A program made the position numbers and the translations under genes. From the NCBI GenBank assembly GCA_046048135.1, contig JBJOGR010000032.1:1-23609 (forward strand): a stretch of 23,609 nt of DNA, in the 5' to 3' direction. The stretch comes from ATZT02 sp046048135 (lineage in GTDB: Bacteria > Actinomycetota > Actinomycetes > S36-B12 > UBA5976). The notes under the pieces were generated by a model. The model did no database searches, was not told the DNA's origin, and worked only from the letters and a program-made list of their open reading frames with translations. Positions 14,498 to 21,579 of the stretch are shown piece after piece (position 1 is the first letter of the stretch; each line of letters begins with the position of its first letter).

Positions 14498-15661
14498 ATG
14501 ACTTCAATTAGTTTGGGAATGCCTCAACCTCCAGCACCTGTATTGGCACCAAGAAGAAAATCAAGAAAAATTACTTTGAAACATCATTCTCATCCTTTAG
14601 AAATTGGTGGGGATGCTCCAATTTCTGTTCAATCAATGTGCACCACATTGACAGCTGACATAAATTCGACTTTGCAACAAATTGCAGAATTAAATGCTGC
14701 AGGATGTCAAGCTGTAAGAGTTGCCGTACCAAGTCAAGATGATGCAGATGCTTTATCTGCAATCGCTAAGAAATCTCCTATCCCAGTTATTGCCGATATT
14801 CATTTTCAACCTAAATATGTTTTTGCAGCAATTGATGCAGGTTGTGCTGGAGTGAGAGTCAATCCAGGAAATATAAAACAATTTGATGATCGAGTGGGAG
14901 AAATTGCCAAAGCTGCCAAAGATGCAGGAATTCCAATTCGAATTGGAGTTAACGCTGGCTCTTTAGATAAAAGATTATTAGAAAAATATGGCAAAGCTAC
15001 ACCAGATGCTTTAGTTGAATCAGCTCTTTGGGAAGCTTCCTTATTTGAAGAACATGATTTTAGAGATATAAAAATTTCTGTTAAACATAATGATCCAGTT
15101 GTCATGGTTTCTGCTTATTCAAAACTTGCAGAAGCTTGCGATTATCCACTTCATTTAGGAGTCACAGAAGCAGGTCCAGCATTTCAAGGAACAATTAAAT
15201 CATCAGTTGCTTTTGGTGCACTTTTAAGTAAAGGCATTGGAGACACAATACGAGTTTCACTTTCAGCACCACCTGTAGAAGAAGTGAAAGTTGGAATTGC
15301 AATTTTAGAATCATTGAATTTGAAAAAAAGAGGTTTTGAAATAGTTTCTTGTCCATCTTGTGGACGAGCACAAGTTGATGTTTACACATTGGCCGAACAA
15401 GTAACACAAGCTTTGCAAGGATTTAAAGTGCCAATGAGAGTTGCAGTAATGGGTTGTGTGGTTAATGGACCTGGTGAAGCAAGAGAAGCAGATCTTGGAG
15501 TTGCATCTGGAAATGGTAAAGGCCAAATATTTGTTAAAGGCGAAGTAATAAAAACAGTTCCTGAATCTGAAATTGTGCAAGTACTTATTGAAGAAGCAAC
15601 TAGAATCGCAGAATCAATGAGCGAGGATGTTGCTGGTGAACCTACGGTATTGGTCAAATAA
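14498..15661 (+). CDS. ispG: 4-Hydroxy-3-methylbut-2-en-1-yl diphosphate synthase (IspG, flavodoxin/ferredoxin type)
   Basis: IspG (GcpE) reduces and opens MEcPP to HMBPP in the MEP pathway, using a 4Fe-4S cluster. The cluster ligands are C285 and C288 (SCPSCGR), C320 and E327 (GCVVNGPGEAREAD). The TIM-barrel part shows PISVQSMCTTLTAD (41-54), IADIHFQPKYV (98-108), VRVNPGN (119-125) and HLGVTEAGP (219-227). The length of 387 residues with a short Pro-rich leader segment is normal for actinobacteria. It starts nine bases after the protease. The 3' end overlaps the GNAT gene by 35 bases if the latter starts at its first ATG. Confidence 0.97.
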   Translation: MTSISLGMPQPPAPVLAPRRKSRKITLKHHSHPLEIGGDAPISVQSMCTTLTADINSTLQQIAELNAAGCQAVRVAVPSQDDADALSAIAKKSPIPVIADIHFQPKYVFAAIDAGCAGVRVNPGNIKQFDDRVGEIAKAAKDAGIPIRIGVNAGSLDKRLLEKYGKATPDALVESALWEASLFEEHDFRDIKISVKHNDPVVMVSAYSKLAEACDYPLHLGVTEAGPAFQGTIKSSVAFGALLSKGIGDTIRVSLSAPPVEEVKVGIAILESLNLKKRGFEIVSCPSCGRAQVDVYTLAEQVTQALQGFKVPMRVAVMGCVVNGPGEAREADLGVASGNGKGQIFVKGEVIKTVPESEIVQVLIEEATRIAESMSEDVAGEPTVLVK

Positions 15662-16493
15662 AAATCTTGTTCGACCATTAGTTGGAACAGATATCAATGC
15701 AGTTAAAGTTCTAGCGTTACAAGATGAAATTAGTAACTGTTTTATAATTAACCGACTTCAAGAATTAGAGCAATATACTTGGAGCCTTCAAAATGAATTC
15801 CTCGTTTATGAAGAAAATGGAAGAATTGAAAGTGCTTTGTATTTCAGTGTCAATATAATTCCACTGAATACAACTGAGAAATCTCAAATAGAATTTGCAC
15901 AATATCTATTAGATCAACCAAAAAGAATTTCATCAATTGTTGGCAATAAGGAAGAAGTGATGTCATTTTGGGAACTTCTAAAACCATTTATGCCAACTCC
16001 TAGAGAGATTAGACCAACTCAGCCTTTATTAGTAATGGATGATTCACCTTTAGTAGCCCCTGATCAGTTTGTGCAACCAGCATTGATGCGAGATTTAGAT
16101 TTATTAATTCCTGCTTGTGTTTCAATGTTTACAGAAGAAGTTGGAGTTTCTCCAGTATCTGAAATTTCTGAGAAAAGTTATCGAAATCGAATAGCAGAAG
16201 TTATCAATCAAAGAAAAATGTTTGCTCGTATTGAAAACAATCAGGTTTTATTTAAAGCAGAAATAGGGGTGAGTACACAAAGAGTTTGCCAAGTTCAAGG
16301 CGTTTGGGTGCCACCTCATTTAAGGGGTAGAAACTTAGGCAAATCTGGAATGGCAAGTGTCGTTAATTTTGCGAGACAAAACTTTGCACCAAAGGTCAGT
16401 TTGTATGTTAATGACTACAACAAGAGAGCGCAAGCTGTCTATAAATCAGTTGGTTTTCAGGAACACTCCACATTTGCAACGATTCTCTTCTAA
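15627..16493 (+). CDS. GNAT-family acetyltransferase with N-terminal DUF4081-like domain
   Basis: The C-terminal half is a GNAT fold: strand VCQVQGVWVPPHL, then the acetyl-CoA pyrophosphate loop RGRNLGKS (233-240), and the closing VNDYNKRAQAVYKSVGF (261-277). Residues ~14-130 match the helical N-terminal region (DUF4081) of the actinobacterial protein encoded after ispG (Rv2867c in M. tuberculosis). The substrate is not known to me. The start is uncertain: ATG 15627 lies inside ispG, with in-frame TTG 15630 and GTG 15636 as alternatives, and the conserved part begins near residue 14. Conserved order ispG-GNAT-proS supports a long-standing operon partner rather than an acquisition. Confidence 0.85.
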   Translation: MLLVNLRYWSNKNLVRPLVGTDINAVKVLALQDEISNCFIINRLQELEQYTWSLQNEFLVYEENGRIESALYFSVNIIPLNTTEKSQIEFAQYLLDQPKRISSIVGNKEEVMSFWELLKPFMPTPREIRPTQPLLVMDDSPLVAPDQFVQPALMRDLDLLIPACVSMFTEEVGVSPVSEISEKSYRNRIAEVINQRKMFARIENNQVLFKAEIGVSTQRVCQVQGVWVPPHLRGRNLGKSGMASVVNFARQNFAPKVSLYVNDYNKRAQAVYKSVGFQEHSTFATILF

Positions 16494-16508
16494 ATAAATA
16501 GAAACAAG

Positions 16509-16514
16509 TAGGCT
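16509..16514 (+). promoter_or_regulatory. Candidate leaderless -10 element of proS
   Basis: TAGGCT is a favoured actinobacterial SigA -10 hexamer and sits six bases before the proS ATG. No Shine-Dalgarno sequence lies between GNAT and proS, so transcription probably starts at or next to the A of the ATG. No clear -35 is seen, as is common for such promoters. Confidence 0.5.
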
Positions 16515-16520
16515 ATTTCC

Positions 16521-18281
16521 ATGTTGCTCAGAATGTCAACTTATTTTTTAAGAACTTTACGCGATGACCCTGCTGACGCCATGGTTCCAAGTGACAAGTT
16601 ATTAACTAGAGCAGGTTATGTCAGAAGAGTTGCACCGGGTGTGTTTAGTTGGTTACCTCTTGGATATTTAAGTTATAGAAAAGTAGAGGAAATAATTAGA
16701 CAAGAAATGAACAACGCAGGTTTTCAAGAAGTTCATTTTCCAGCACTTTTGCCGACTGAGCCATATGTTGCTACAAATCGTTGGCAAGAGTATGGTCCAA
16801 ATTTATTTAGATTAAAAGATCGTAGGGGAATTGATTATCTTTTAGGCCCAACACATGAAGAAATGTTTACTTTGATGGTTAAAGATCTTTACAGTTCATA
16901 TAAAGATTTGCCTTTAGTAATTTATCAAATCCAAACAAAGTATCGAGACGAAGCAAGACCAAGAGCAGGAATTCTTCGCGGTAGAGAGTTTGTCATGAAA
17001 GATGGATATTCATTTGATATTGATCAAAGTGGATTAGAAACTTCTTATGAAAAACATCGGATTGCTTATGTTAAAACTTTTCAAAAACTTGGCTTGAATT
17101 TTGTAACTGTTTCAGCAATGTCGGGTGCTATGGGTGGATCAAAGAGTGAAGAATTCTTGGCACCTTGTGAATTCGGAGAAGATACTTATGTTAAGTGCAC
17201 AAAATGTGAATACGCAGCAAATGTTGAAGCTGTTGAAACACCAAAACCTGATGATATTGATTTTTCAAATGTGAAACAATTCCATGTTGAAGACACTCCA
17301 AATACACCTACTATTGATTCATTAGTTGAAATTTCAAATTCACGCCAAGATTTAAAAAGAGAAGATAGAAACTGGCAAGCAAGTGATACCTTAAAGAATG
17401 TTGTCTTGATGCTTACTTATCCAGATGGAAGAAATGAACCTTTAGTAATAGGAATACCTGGTGATCGAGAAGTAGATTTAAAAAGACTTGAAGCAAGTGT
17501 CTCTCCAGCCACTGTTCGCGTTTTTGAAGAAGAAGATTTTCCTAAGTTCAAGGATTTAGTCAAAGGCTATATTGGTCCACAAGTTTTGGGAGTAAATTCA
17601 AAAAGCAAAATAAAATATTTAACTGATCCTCGAATAGTAAAAGGAACTCGATGGATTACTGGTGCAAATATTTCAGGTAAACATGTTTACGATTTAGTTT
17701 TTGGAAGAGATTTTAATTCTGATGGAACAATTGAAGCAGCAGAAATTAGACAAGGCGATATTTGTCCAAAGTGCTCTCAAACTCTAGAAATCGCTCGAGG
17801 TATTGAAATTGGCCATATTTTTCAATTAGGGCAAAAATATGCAAAAGCACTTGATTTAACTGTTTTGGACGAAAATGGAAAATCTCAAGTAGTAACTATG
17901 GGGTCGTATGGAATTGGAGTATCAAGAGCAGTAGCCGCAATTATTGAACAAAATCATGATGAAAAAGGAATAGTTTGGCCAAAAACTGTTGCCCCCCTTG
18001 ATTTTCATGTCGTAGCAGCAGGAAAAGATGATGAAATTTTTTCTAAAGCTTTAGAGATATCAGAGAAATTAAACGAGATGAATTATTCAGTTATTTATGA
18101 CGATAGGAAAAATGTATCACCTGGAGTTAAGTTTAATGATGCAGAATTATTGGGTATGCCTTTAATCTTAATTGTTGGGAAAAAACTGGCAGAAAATAAA
18201 GTTGAGTTACGTATTAGAAAAACTGGTGAAAGCAAAGATGTTGAACTTAGTAATTTGTTTTCTGAAATTAAAAAATATTAG
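16521..18281 (+). CDS. proS: Prolyl-tRNA synthetase (bacterial type with editing insert)
   Basis: ProRS charges tRNA-Pro; the bacterial type has an INS editing domain between motifs 2 and 3. The start MLLRMSTYFLRTLRDDPADA is the usual one; a second ATG at 16533 would cut four residues. Class II motifs are visible: the motif 1 region VAPGVFSWLPLGY (36-48), motif 2 YRDEARPRAGILRGREFVMK (141-160), and motif 3 TMGSYGIGVSRAVAAI. An insert of about 170 residues between motifs 2 and 3 is the editing domain, and the anticodon-binding domain lies at about 490-586. The length of 586 is normal. It is likely transcribed from its own leaderless promoter. Confidence 0.97.
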   Translation: MLLRMSTYFLRTLRDDPADAMVPSDKLLTRAGYVRRVAPGVFSWLPLGYLSYRKVEEIIRQEMNNAGFQEVHFPALLPTEPYVATNRWQEYGPNLFRLKDRRGIDYLLGPTHEEMFTLMVKDLYSSYKDLPLVIYQIQTKYRDEARPRAGILRGREFVMKDGYSFDIDQSGLETSYEKHRIAYVKTFQKLGLNFVTVSAMSGAMGGSKSEEFLAPCEFGEDTYVKCTKCEYAANVEAVETPKPDDIDFSNVKQFHVEDTPNTPTIDSLVEISNSRQDLKREDRNWQASDTLKNVVLMLTYPDGRNEPLVIGIPGDREVDLKRLEASVSPATVRVFEEEDFPKFKDLVKGYIGPQVLGVNSKSKIKYLTDPRIVKGTRWITGANISGKHVYDLVFGRDFNSDGTIEAAEIRQGDICPKCSQTLEIARGIEIGHIFQLGQKYAKALDLTVLDENGKSQVVTMGSYGIGVSRAVAAIIEQNHDEKGIVWPKTVAPLDFHVVAAGKDDEIFSKALEISEKLNEMNYSVIYDDRKNVSPGVKFNDAELLGMPLILIVGKKLAENKVELRIRKTGESKDVELSNLFSEIKKY

Positions 18282-18287
18282 ATTTTA

Positions 18288-19049
18288 ATGCCTTCAACCC
18301 AAATCATTATTCTTTTATTATTTGCTGCTTTTCTTGCCGGCTGGGTTGATGCAATAGGAGGTGGGGGAGGACTAATTCATTTTCCAGCACTCTTATTTGG
18401 ACTTCCAAATGCTTCTCCTGCAGAATTACTTGGCACAAATAAGGCAGCACAAGTCTTAGGCACAGCTAGTGCTTCAATTACTTATTTTCAAAAAAAGCCT
18501 GATGAGATTAAGAACAAATTACCTATGGCATTTTTTGGTTTGATCGGATCAATTTTAGGAGCAATTTTTTCTTCAAATCTGCCAAGAAATTCATTCGAGC
18601 CAATCGTTTTCGTAGTTTTGATTTTGGTCGGATTTTGGATGATCTTTCGTCCCGACTTTTCAAAATCACAAAAAATAATCAAACATGAATCTTTATTGAT
18701 ATCAATATCGATTGGTCTGTTAATTGGTTTTTATGATGGAGCATTTGGTCCAGGAACTGGTACTTTTTTGATTGCATTATTCGTGGGAGTTTTAGGTCAG
18801 AAATATTTAAACGCATCCATTGGTGCAAAAATAGTAAATCTTGCAACAAATTTTGGAGCTATTTTAGTATTTGCAATTGCGGGAACTATTTTATGGAAAC
18901 TTGCTTTTATTTTATCTATTTCAAATATTTTTGGTGGCATATTCGGAGCAAAAACTGCACTTTGGCAGGGTACGAAATTTGTAAAATATGTCGTCGCCTT
19001 TGTTGCATTTGCAAGCGCGATAAGACTTGGAATTCAAATTTGGAGTTAA
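18288..19049 (+). CDS. TauE/SafE-family membrane permease (DUF81)
   Basis: This is a small polytopic membrane protein of the sulfite-exporter TauE/SafE family, with about eight hydrophobic segments in 253 residues. The family's internal duplication is visible: DAIGGGGGLIHFPAL (21-35) with LGTNKAAQVLGT (48-59) in the first half, and GAFGPGTGTFLIALF (151-165) with GAKIVNLATNFG (179-190) in the second. Members move sulfite, sulfoacetate or other organic anions; the substrate here is unknown. It starts six bases after proS, likely in the same transcript, and its stop overlaps that of the convergent ferritin-like gene by 4 bases. It is not a usual neighbour of proS, so it may be a local addition. 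Confidence 0.85.
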   Translation: MPSTQIIILLLFAAFLAGWVDAIGGGGGLIHFPALLFGLPNASPAELLGTNKAAQVLGTASASITYFQKKPDEIKNKLPMAFFGLIGSILGAIFSSNLPRNSFEPIVFVVLILVGFWMIFRPDFSKSQKIIKHESLLISISIGLLIGFYDGAFGPGTGTFLIALFVGVLGQKYLNASIGAKIVNLATNFGAILVFAIAGTILWKLAFILSISNIFGGIFGAKTALWQGTKFVKYVVAFVAFASAIRLGIQIWS

Positions 19050-19498
19050 TTAATACTTCCCGGTAGAGCTCTTGGCCTATCTTTAAATTCAAGTAGTCGT
19101 ATAGATGATTTTAAGACAAAATCTAAAATTTCTTTTCTGTTTTCTGGCTGTATTACTTTAAACAATTGTAGGTAAATTCCTATCAGCCTATTTTCAATAA
19201 ATACTGCTAACTCATAAGCAGTAACAATATCTTTGACCTCGAAAGGTAACTGGTAATTTTCTTTTGGACGAGGCGGTACTTGATTCAAATTGCGCAATTT
19301 CAAACGAAATATGTCTCTTTGATCTCTATGGATATTAAATACAGATGTTGCATAATCTTTATTTTCTTCTGGAATAAATGATAAAAGATATCCAAATGCC
19401 CAAACAGCAGCATTTTCTCCCTCAACAATTAAATTTAATTTTTCAATTATTTCTTGATTAGGAGCGATTGAAACACTAGGGCTTGGTGTTTGAGTCAC
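19046..19498 (-). CDS. Ferritin-like DUF4439 protein
   Basis: A 150-residue, mostly helical cytoplasmic-looking protein resembling DUF4439, a ferritin-like four-helix bundle family of actinobacteria. The family traits seen are EGENAAVWAFGYLLSF (26-41), the HRDQRDIFRLKL segment (57-68), a YQLPFEV turn, a long helix with AYELAVFIENRLIGIYLQLF, and a closing RALPG. E26, E28, H57, E95 and E102 are possible metal ligands by analogy only. It starts with a GTG overlapping the upstream gene's stop (TAGTG), so the pair is cotranslated. DUF4439 genes between proS and rimP on the opposite strand also occur in mycobacteria (Rv2844). The function is not established. Confidence 0.7.
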   Translation of the reverse strand: MTQTPSPSVSIAPNQEIIEKLNLIVEGENAAVWAFGYLLSFIPEENKDYATSVFNIHRDQRDIFRLKLRNLNQVPPRPKENYQLPFEVKDIVTAYELAVFIENRLIGIYLQLFKVIQPENRKEILDFVLKSSIRLLEFKDRPRALPGSIN

Positions 19499-19995
19499 TA
19501 ATTATCACCTACATCTGAACCTTCAAATTGTGCATTATCAGGTAAGGCCACTGGTGTAATCATTTTTTTCAACCAATAAATATGTTGATTAATACTTGCA
19601 GCAATTTGGCCAATATTTTGAAGAATTTGTTGATCGTTCGTCTTTGTAATGTTTGAAATACAAAAATTGAAGTGTTCTTCTTCAGCTAATATTAATTGTT
19701 TGATACTTGCTACTTGTAAACCTGTAGGAGAAGGATTTGGCGTAGCAGTTTGCGCTTTAGTCCAAAGAGTTAAATGAGTTAAATGATGATCTCTCAATTG
19801 AATTAATTGAGTTCTATAGCTTCTTTCTTGATTAATTCCTGCAAAATACAAATCAACTAATGAATTTCCTCTGGTAATGAATTCTTGTGTCAAAATTTCT
19901 TCAAATGATGGTTCTGCGAAATTGATTCCCGTATTTGAACAAGCGGCAAGAGTTATTGCACCTGAACTAATTATCAAGTTTCTTCTCGAAATCAA
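19498..19995 (-). CDS. Predicted Tat-exported lipoprotein with ferritin-like helical domain
   Basis: The N-terminus has a twin arginine (RR at 4-5), a short hydrophobic stretch and a lipobox LAAC with Cys 19, so export and lipidation outside the membrane are predicted. The remaining ~145 residues are helical with His and Glu pairs spaced as in ferritin-like bundles (RDHHLTHL at 68-75, AEEEHFNFC at 104-112). Homology to DUF4439-associated lipoproteins is suspected but weaker than for its partner. The start is TTG at 19995, preceded by a short AGG at about the right distance; no ATG is available upstream nearby. Its stop overlaps the next gene's GTG. The upstream region is shared with the divergent rimP promoter. 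Confidence 0.65.
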   Translation of the reverse strand: MISRRNLIISSGAITLAACSNTGINFAEPSFEEILTQEFITRGNSLVDLYFAGINQERSYRTQLIQLRDHHLTHLTLWTKAQTATPNPSPTGLQVASIKQLILAEEEHFNFCISNITKTNDQQILQNIGQIAASINQHIYWLKKMITPVALPDNAQFEGSDVGDN

Positions 19996-20055
19996 ATTTA
20001 CCTACTTTTTACCTAAACTTTTGAGTTCAGATTTCTTACTTTTACTATTTAGCGC

Positions 20056-20061
20056 TACTCT
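20056..20061 (+). promoter_or_regulatory. Candidate -10 element of rimP-nusA
   Basis: TACTCT (TANNNT) lies in the 125-bp divergent gap between the lipoprotein gene and rimP, about 60 bases before the rimP ATG. The adjoining TATAGAT offers an overlapping alternative. The same hexamer occurs upstream of the small ORF at the right edge (23477-23482). Confidence 0.35.
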
Positions 20062-20107
20062 ATAGATACAACTGCAAGACCCAATTGAACACTGATGTCT
20101 ACACGCT

Positions 20108-20113
20108 AGGGAG
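20108..20113 (+). promoter_or_regulatory. Ribosome-binding site that sets the rimP start
   Basis: AGGGAG is seven bases before the ATG at 20121. It argues against the longer frame beginning at the TTG at 20085. Confidence 0.65.
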
Positions 20114-20120
20114 TTTACCT

Positions 20121-20576
20121 ATGATGACGCGTGAGGATATTTTTGACAAAATTAGTCCCTTAGTACATAAGTTTAATTTTGAATTAGAAGATGTAATTCT
20201 AAAATCAGCAGGTAAAAATACTATTGTTCAAGTCTTGGTTGATAAAGATTCAGGAATTTCACTGGATGAAGTAGCAAATCTTTCCACTAAACTTTCAGAA
20301 TTTTTTGATGAAAATTCACTTATGGGAAATATGACTTACACGCTAGATGTTGGATCACCCGGAATTGATAGACCATTAACAAAGTTAAGACATTGGCGAA
20401 AAAACTTAGATCGATTAGTCAAGATTCAATCAAAATCAAATGTTTTTGAGGGAAGAATTCAAAAAGTAGAAGAATTGGAAGTTCAAATCCAAATTAAAGG
20501 AAAACTTCAAAGCTTTAAATATACAGACATAGATAAAGCTATTGTCCAAGTCGAATTTAACCCGAAAAAGAAATAA
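20121..20576 (+). CDS. rimP: Ribosome maturation factor RimP
   Basis: RimP is needed for maturation of the 30S subunit. From ATG 20121 the protein has 151 residues, the normal length. The N-terminal domain shows the typical FELEDV (family YELVDV/YDLEDV) motif at 20-25, then IVQVLVDKDSGISLDEVANLSTKLSEF and YTLDVGSPGIDRPL, the family signature (L-D-V-S-S-P-G-x-D-R-P-L with Gly for one Ser). The C-terminal SH3-like domain covers about 92-148. Start choice: AGGGAG seven bases upstream of the tandem ATGs. It is followed by nusA after two bases, as in nearly all bacteria. Confidence 0.93.
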   Translation: MMTREDIFDKISPLVHKFNFELEDVILKSAGKNTIVQVLVDKDSGISLDEVANLSTKLSEFFDENSLMGNMTYTLDVGSPGIDRPLTKLRHWRKNLDRLVKIQSKSNVFEGRIQKVEELEVQIQIKGKLQSFKYTDIDKAIVQVEFNPKKK

Positions 20577-20578
20577 AC

Positions 20579-21571
20579 ATGGAAATTGATATCAAAACTT
20601 TAAAACAATTAGTTAAAGAAAAAGAACTTTCATGGGAAAAAGTCGTTCAGGCAATTGAAGAATCTCTAATAGCTGCTTACAAGAGAAATCCAGGTTCTCA
20701 TGAAAATGCCAAAGTAATTATGGATAATAAAACCGGTCATGTTGAAGTGAAAGTCCAAGAATTAGACGAAGCAGGAAATGTTTTAAAAGAATTTGATGAC
20801 ACTCCAGCAGATTTTGCTCGAGTCGCAGCAGCAACTGCTAAACAAGTTTTGTTTTTAAAAATGAGAGACGTTAAAGATGATCAAGTTTTTAAGGATTATT
20901 TAAGAAAAGAAAACACAATAATCTCTGGTGTAGTTCAACAGGGGAAAGATCCAAATTTAGTTGATGTAAAACTTGCAGATGGTATTGAAGGATTTATTCC
21001 AGCTCAAGAACAAGTTCCTGGTGAAAATTATCAGCATGGCACAAGAATTAAATGTTTCATTGTTTCTGTAAGAAAAGGGAATAAAGGTCCACAAATAACT
21101 TTGTCTAGAACTCATCCAGGATTAGTAAAAGGTTTATTTGAATTAGAAGCACCAGAAGTGCAACAAGGAGTTGTGGAAATAGTTGCCGTGGCAAGAGAAT
21201 CAGGACATAGAACAAAAATTGCAGTTTTATCACATGATCCACAAATAAGTCCTAAAGGAACTTGTATTGGTCCTATGGGGCAAAGGGTCAGAAATGTAAT
21301 GAATGAACTTGGTGGAGAAAAAATAGATATTGTTGATTTCTCTTTAGATCCTGCAACATTTATTGCTAATGCATTGTCTCCGGCAAAAGTTTCGCAAGTC
21401 ACGGTTACTGATTTGGATTCACGAAGTGCTCAAGTATTAGTTCCTGATTTTCAACTCTCATTAGCAATTGGCAGGGAGGGTCAAAATGCCCGTTTAGCAG
21501 CGAGATTAACCGGTTGGAAAATAGACATAAGATCAGAGTCAAAAAAAGATATTGATAATACGATAGATTAA
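20579..21571 (+). CDS. nusA: Transcription termination/antitermination factor NusA
   Basis: NusA binds RNA polymerase and nascent RNA and modulates pausing and termination. The domains are in order: N-terminal RNAP-binding domain (1-100, with WEKVVQAIEESLIAAYKR), S1 domain (about 110-175, GVVQQG to ITLSR), KH1 with CIGPMGQRVRNV (about 233-244) and KH2 with AIGREGQNARLA (about 296-307). The hallmark LSRTHPGLVKGLFELEAPEV joins S1 and KH1. At 330 residues without the C-terminal acidic repeats, it matches the short actinobacterial form. Usually ylxR and infB come next; here they do not. Confidence 0.97.
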   Translation: MEIDIKTLKQLVKEKELSWEKVVQAIEESLIAAYKRNPGSHENAKVIMDNKTGHVEVKVQELDEAGNVLKEFDDTPADFARVAAATAKQVLFLKMRDVKDDQVFKDYLRKENTIISGVVQQGKDPNLVDVKLADGIEGFIPAQEQVPGENYQHGTRIKCFIVSVRKGNKGPQITLSRTHPGLVKGLFELEAPEVQQGVVEIVAVARESGHRTKIAVLSHDPQISPKGTCIGPMGQRVRNVMNELGGEKIDIVDFSLDPATFIANALSPAKVSQVTVTDLDSRSAQVLVPDFQLSLAIGREGQNARLAARLTGWKIDIRSESKKDIDNTID

Positions 21572-21579
21572 ATTTATTA

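Noticed and set aside
14806..15678. Several long reverse-strand open frames across ispG
   Set aside because: They lie opposite a gene with complete IspG motifs, show no recognisable family and reflect codon composition of the forward strand.
19877..20065. Forward frame of 62 codons opposite the lipoprotein signal region
   Set aside because: Antisense to a coherent Tat-lipoprotein start; its hydrophobic tail arises from AT-rich intergenic sequence.
20085..20120. TTG start for rimP twelve codons upstream
   Set aside because: AGGGAG at 20108-20113 is correctly placed for the ATG at 20121, which also gives the normal RimP length.
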